From assembly GCA_019454915.1 (NCBI GenBank), contig JACFNM010000036.1:1-19029 (forward strand): a stretch of 19,029 nt of DNA, written 5' to 3'. The translations under genes were made by a program, and so were the position numbers. Under the pieces are notes generated by a model. It made no database searches. It had not been told where the DNA came from and saw only the letters and a list, made by a program, of their open reading frames with translations. This document shows positions 17,012 to 19,029 of this stretch, in pieces. Position 1 is the stretch's first letter, and each line of letters begins with the position of its first letter. This stretch comes from Chitinophagaceae bacterium (GTDB lineage Bacteria > Bacteroidota > Bacteroidia > Chitinophagales > Chitinophagaceae).

Positions 17012-17063
17012 AAAGGTGAAAGGACAGCCGGAGAACCTGTCCCGAGCGTGACCTTTCACCTTT
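17012..17063 (-). promoter_or_regulatory. long stem-loop in the mraZ-rsmH leader
   Basis: Perfect 12-bp arms AAAGGTGAAAGG (17012-17023) and CCTTTCACCTTT (17052-17063) enclose 28 nt. Inside, an overlapping 6-bp pair, GGACAG (17022-17027) with CTGTCC (17037-17042), allows an alternative fold. In the mraZ-rsmH transcript the structure ends 11 nt before the rsmH start codon and is not followed by a T-run, so it is not a normal terminator on this strand. It could mask the rsmH start, serve as an RNase cleavage site, or set mraZ and rsmH levels apart. The structure is seen; its role is inference. Confidence 0.6.
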
Positions 17064-17082
17064 TTACTTGTTTTTTATTTAT

Positions 17083-17535
17083 CTACCCGTTGTTTTCTGC
17101 CATTACTTCCTCTGCCAGCTTGCTAAATGCTTCGGGTGAAAAAGTGTCAAAGAACTGTTGATACTTACTTTTATCCCAGATTTCAATTTTGTCAAATGCC
17201 GAAACCAGCACAATTTCTTTATCCAATCCCGCATATTCCATCAGGTTTTTGGGTAATAATAATCTGCCGGCGCTATCCAGTTCTACTGTGATCCCGTTCA
17301 AAAAGTACCGGCGGAATTCCCGTACTTTTGGGTCAAAATCACTTTTTCTACCAATGTTTTCAAAAATTGGCTGCCAGTTTTTCATGGGATACAGGGTTAA
17401 GCAACGCTCAAAACCCCTGTTTATAAAGAAGCTACCGGTTTCCTCTTCCGGGATTTGCCTTTTAAATCCTGTTGGAAGAAGAAACCGACCTTTTGCGTCC
17501 AGAGTAGCTTCATATTCCCCTAAAAACCGTATCAT
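17083..17535 (-). CDS. mraZ: transcriptional regulator MraZ
   Basis: MraZ is a DNA-binding protein that forms ring oligomers and, in E. coli, represses its own dcw promoter. Two SpoVT-AbrB-like swapped-hairpin domains are visible, with the DxxxR signatures DAKGR (13-17) and DSAGR (87-91), each followed by a hydrophobic strand (FLLP, LLLP). The length (150) matches the family. It is the first gene of the cluster, starts at ATG 17533-17535 and ends with TAG. A set of TGGG boxes phased by 10 bp lies 23-56 bp upstream of the start, matching the known MraZ operator layout, so autorepression is the likely mode of control. Confidence 0.97.
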   Translation of the reverse strand: MIRFLGEYEATLDAKGRFLLPTGFKRQIPEEETGSFFINRGFERCLTLYPMKNWQPIFENIGRKSDFDPKVREFRRYFLNGITVELDSAGRLLLPKNLMEYAGLDKEIVLVSAFDKIEIWDKSKYQQFFDTFSPEAFSKLAEEVMAENNG

Positions 17536-17557
17536 TTATAAAGAGTTACCCGTATTT

Positions 17558-17591
17558 CCCATTTATTCCCACAAAATAACACATTTTCCCA
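17558..17591 (-). promoter_or_regulatory. MraZ operator: 10-bp-phased TGGG box array
   Basis: On the minus strand, successive decamers read TGGGAAAATG, TGTTATTTTG, TGGGAATAAA and TGGGAAATAC, followed by GGGTAA. Three carry TGGGAA at their start (+ strand CCCA at 17588, 17568 and 17558); the second position is degenerate. Direct TGGG repeats with 5-nt spacers are the described E. coli MraZ site. The array lies just before mraZ, as an autoregulatory operator should. Confidence 0.8.
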
Positions 17592-17620
17592 CCTTTAACG
17601 CATATTTTTGAGAGAATATT

Positions 17621-17629
17621 TTATCCACA
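17621..17629 (+). promoter_or_regulatory. DnaA box
   Basis: TTATCCACA is a perfect consensus DnaA 9-mer in the mraZ-queA control region. A one-mismatch partner, TGTGGATTA (17715-17723), faces it from 85 bp away. This is too few boxes to suggest an origin. DnaA-responsive transcription is possible. Confidence 0.4.
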
Positions 17630-17658
17630 ATGGCTTTTTTGAGATAAATGCATGGTCA

Positions 17659-17673
17659 ACCTGAATTTCAGGT
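17659..17673. promoter_or_regulatory. 15-bp palindrome, operator-like
   Basis: ACCTGAATTTCAGGT has perfect 7-bp arms around one central base. It lies midway between the divergent mraZ and queA genes, with no T-run beside it, so it looks more like a dimeric regulator site than a terminator. The regulator is unknown. Confidence 0.45.
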
Positions 17674-17714
17674 GATTAGCTATTACAAAATTTACCTGGT
17701 TATGGGGATTACCC

Positions 17715-17750
17715 TGTGGATTATTGTGAATTAATGTGAACAATCGTGAA
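17715..17750 (+). repeat. four 10-bp-phased TGTGAA-type direct repeats before queA
   Basis: TGTGGA (17715), TGTGAA (17725), TGTGAA (17735) and CGTGAA (17745) recur at exact 10-bp steps, and the last ends 2 bp before the queA ATG at 17753. The core TGNGAA and the 10-bp phase match the mraZ-side boxes, so this may be a second, variant MraZ-type site. No ribosome binding site is visible in the same stretch. Confidence 0.6.
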
Positions 17751-17752
17751 TT

Positions 17753-18988
17753 ATGAATGATGTTGACTTAAAAAAGATAAATATTGAGGATTTTAGTTAT
17801 GGCTTACCGGCTGGCCGGATTGCCAATTATCCTTTACCTGAGCGGGATACGTCTAAACTGCTGGTTTATCAGGATGGCAAGTTAAAGGAAGACCGGTATT
17901 TGCATATCGCTGATTACTTGCCGGAAGGGGCGTTACTCATTTTCAATGATACCCGGGTTGTGGAAGCGCGTATCCTGTTTCAAAAACCTACCGGAGGTTC
18001 TATAGAAATCTTTTGTCTATCGCCTCATGAACGGTACTCTGACATAACTACCGCAATGCTGCAAAAAGGGGAAGTGTGGTGGAACTGCTTAATTGGCGGA
18101 GCTTCCAAATGGAAGAAAGGAATGGTGCTTCAAAAAGAAGTGGTCGTTTCCGGAAAAGAAATCATATTGAATGCGGTTTTTAAGGAGAGGAGGGAAGATA
18201 GTTTTGTTATTGAATTGCAATGGTCGCCTTCGGAATTGTCTTTTGCTGAAGTACTGCATACGATGGGCTTTATTCCTCTGCCGCCGTATATTAAAAGGAA
18301 GGTGGAAGAATCCGACAATGAGCGGTATCAAACCATCTATGCCAAACAGGATGGTTCCGTGGCGGCGCCTACAGCCGGGTTGCATTTTACTGATCGGATT
18401 TTTTCATCCCTGCGTGAAAAGAATATTCGTCATGATTTTATCACGCTTCATGTTGGGGCAGGTACTTTTAAGCCGGTTAAGTCTGAGCGGATTGCCGACC
18501 ATGTAATGCACACGGAGATGATGGAAGTACGACGGGAAACGATTGAAAATGTCCTGGGTTCCGTTGGTAAAGTGTATTGCGTGGGTACTACTTCTTTACG
18601 TACGGTAGAAAGCCTATACTGGATGGGGGTAAAAGCAATGACAGATCCGTCAATTGAGCCCGATCGGTTAAATATAAGTCAGTGGGAGGTATATGAATCT
18701 TTGGCTGACCATGTGGCAACACCCCGGCAATCCTTAGAAGCGCTTTTAGACTGGATGAAAAGAAACGAGATAGACAGGCTGGTTGCTGAGACGCAGATAA
18801 TGATCGTGCCCGGTTATTCATTCCGGATGATTGAGGGGCTGGTAACAAATTTTCATCAACCCCGGTCAACATTGCTGTTACTCGTGGCGGCGCTGATCGG
18901 AGACCATTGGAAAGAGGTTTACCGATATGCCGTGGAACATGATTTCAGATTTTTGAGTTATGGGGACGGGTGCTTGTTGTTTATTTGA
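17753..18988 (+). CDS. queA: S-adenosylmethionine:tRNA ribosyltransferase-isomerase QueA
   Basis: QueA transfers and isomerises the ribose of S-adenosylmethionine onto preQ1 at tRNA position 34, giving epoxyqueuosine. Family motifs are present in order: PLPERDTSKLL (27-37), FNDTRVVEARI (64-74), GGSIEIF (81-87), AAPTAGLHFT (204-213), HVGAGTFKPV (233-242), GTTSLRTVES (278-287) and TNFHQPRSTLL (365-375). The length is 411 against 356 in E. coli. The excess lies largely between the GTTSLRTVES motif and QIMIVPGYS (348-356), a region that I believe is also longer in relatives of this phylum. Starts at ATG 17753. It is divergent from mraZ, and its stop codon lies inside the last codons of a convergent gene. 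It has no functional link to the division genes beyond the shared control region. Confidence 0.96.
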   Translation: MNDVDLKKINIEDFSYGLPAGRIANYPLPERDTSKLLVYQDGKLKEDRYLHIADYLPEGALLIFNDTRVVEARILFQKPTGGSIEIFCLSPHERYSDITTAMLQKGEVWWNCLIGGASKWKKGMVLQKEVVVSGKEIILNAVFKERREDSFVIELQWSPSELSFAEVLHTMGFIPLPPYIKRKVEESDNERYQTIYAKQDGSVAAPTAGLHFTDRIFSSLREKNIRHDFITLHVGAGTFKPVKSERIADHVMHTEMMEVRRETIENVLGSVGKVYCVGTTSLRTVESLYWMGVKAMTDPSIEPDRLNISQWEVYESLADHVATPRQSLEALLDWMKRNEIDRLVAETQIMIVPGYSFRMIEGLVTNFHQPRSTLLLLVAALIGDHWKEVYRYAVEHDFRFLSYGDGCLLFI

Positions 18989-19029
18989 TCAGGGGGAATT
19001 CCAATGTAAAAGTGGAGCCCTTACCAACG
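18981..19029 (-). CDS. extreme C-terminus of a probable sensor histidine kinase (cut by window end)
   Basis: Read on the minus strand, 19028-18981 encodes VGKGSTFTLEFPLIK followed by TAA. G-x-G-S-T-F-T-hydrophobic-x-F/L-P is the usual last strand of the HATPase_c domain of sensor histidine kinases (the end of the ATP-binding fold). Only 15 residues are visible, so the call depends on this motif alone. The stop codon lies inside the 3' end of queA (8-bp overlap, 18981-18988), and the genes converge. Confidence 0.6.
   Translation of the reverse strand, partial: VGKGSTFTLEFPLIK

Noticed and set aside
17189..17611. 140-codon + strand frame opposite mraZ
   Set aside because: It is antisense to intact mraZ and runs through the MraZ operator; no recognisable domain.
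17681..17700. TAAATTTTG on the minus strand as a -7 box for mraZ
   Set aside because: No TTG lies 19-21 nt upstream, and the 9-base run does not fit TAnnTTTG exactly. TTATTTTG nearer to mraZ likewise lacks an upstream TTG.
17536..17752. Possible replication origin because of DnaA boxes and AT-rich DNA
   Set aside because: There is only one perfect box and one near-box, no cluster and no dnaA, dnaN or other origin-linked gene nearby.

Overview
The window is a complete division and cell wall (dcw) cluster from a member of the Bacteroidota, probably close to Chitinophagaceae. The phylum call rests on several features. Within the cluster, murF, murB and ddl are absent. MraY carries a large extra periplasmic loop, and FtsI ends in a PASTA domain. 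FtsZ has a very long linker and ends in an NxFLxxxxxD-type tail. Two candidate promoters fit the Bacteroidota pattern (TTG, then 19-20 nt, then TAnnTTTG-like). MurE has the DNPR motif of meso-diaminopimelate-adding enzymes, as expected for a Gram-negative wall. The family-level call is a judgement from protein style, not a search result.

Layout. Positions 1-193 hold the end of a small unrecognised + strand gene. It converges, 3 bp apart, on a minus-strand TIGR01777-type SDR epimerase gene (197-1129). From 17535 down to 1237 thirteen genes run on the minus strand without overlap, with gaps of 10-134 bp: mraZ, rsmH, ftsL-like, ftsI, murE, mraY, murD, ftsW, murG, murC, ftsQ, ftsA, ftsZ. A strong hairpin with a T-run lies just after ftsZ and probably ends the operon. 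On the other side of a 217-bp divergent control region lies queA (+, 17753-18988). Its 3' end overlaps by 8 bp the last codons of a convergent gene that looks like a sensor histidine kinase (18981-19029).

How the genes work together. MurC, MurD and MurE add the first three peptide residues to UDP-MurNAc. MraY moves the precursor onto undecaprenyl phosphate and MurG completes lipid II. FtsW and FtsI polymerise and crosslink it at the septum. FtsQ and the FtsL-like protein form the periplasmic bridge, and FtsA anchors the FtsZ ring. MraZ probably represses the operon, and RsmH methylates 16S rRNA. MurF must be encoded elsewhere.

The protein content is ordinary for this phylum. The less ordinary material is in the non-coding DNA. 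Upstream of mraZ there are 10-bp-phased TGGG boxes, the classic MraZ operator layout. A second, mirror-image array of TGTGAA-type 10-bp repeats abuts the queA start codon. A perfect DnaA box and a 15-bp palindrome lie between the two arrays. A 12-bp perfect stem separates mraZ from rsmH. There is no gene-free stretch longer than 217 bp. I see no RNA gene, CRISPR array, insertion sequence or sign of recent transfer.
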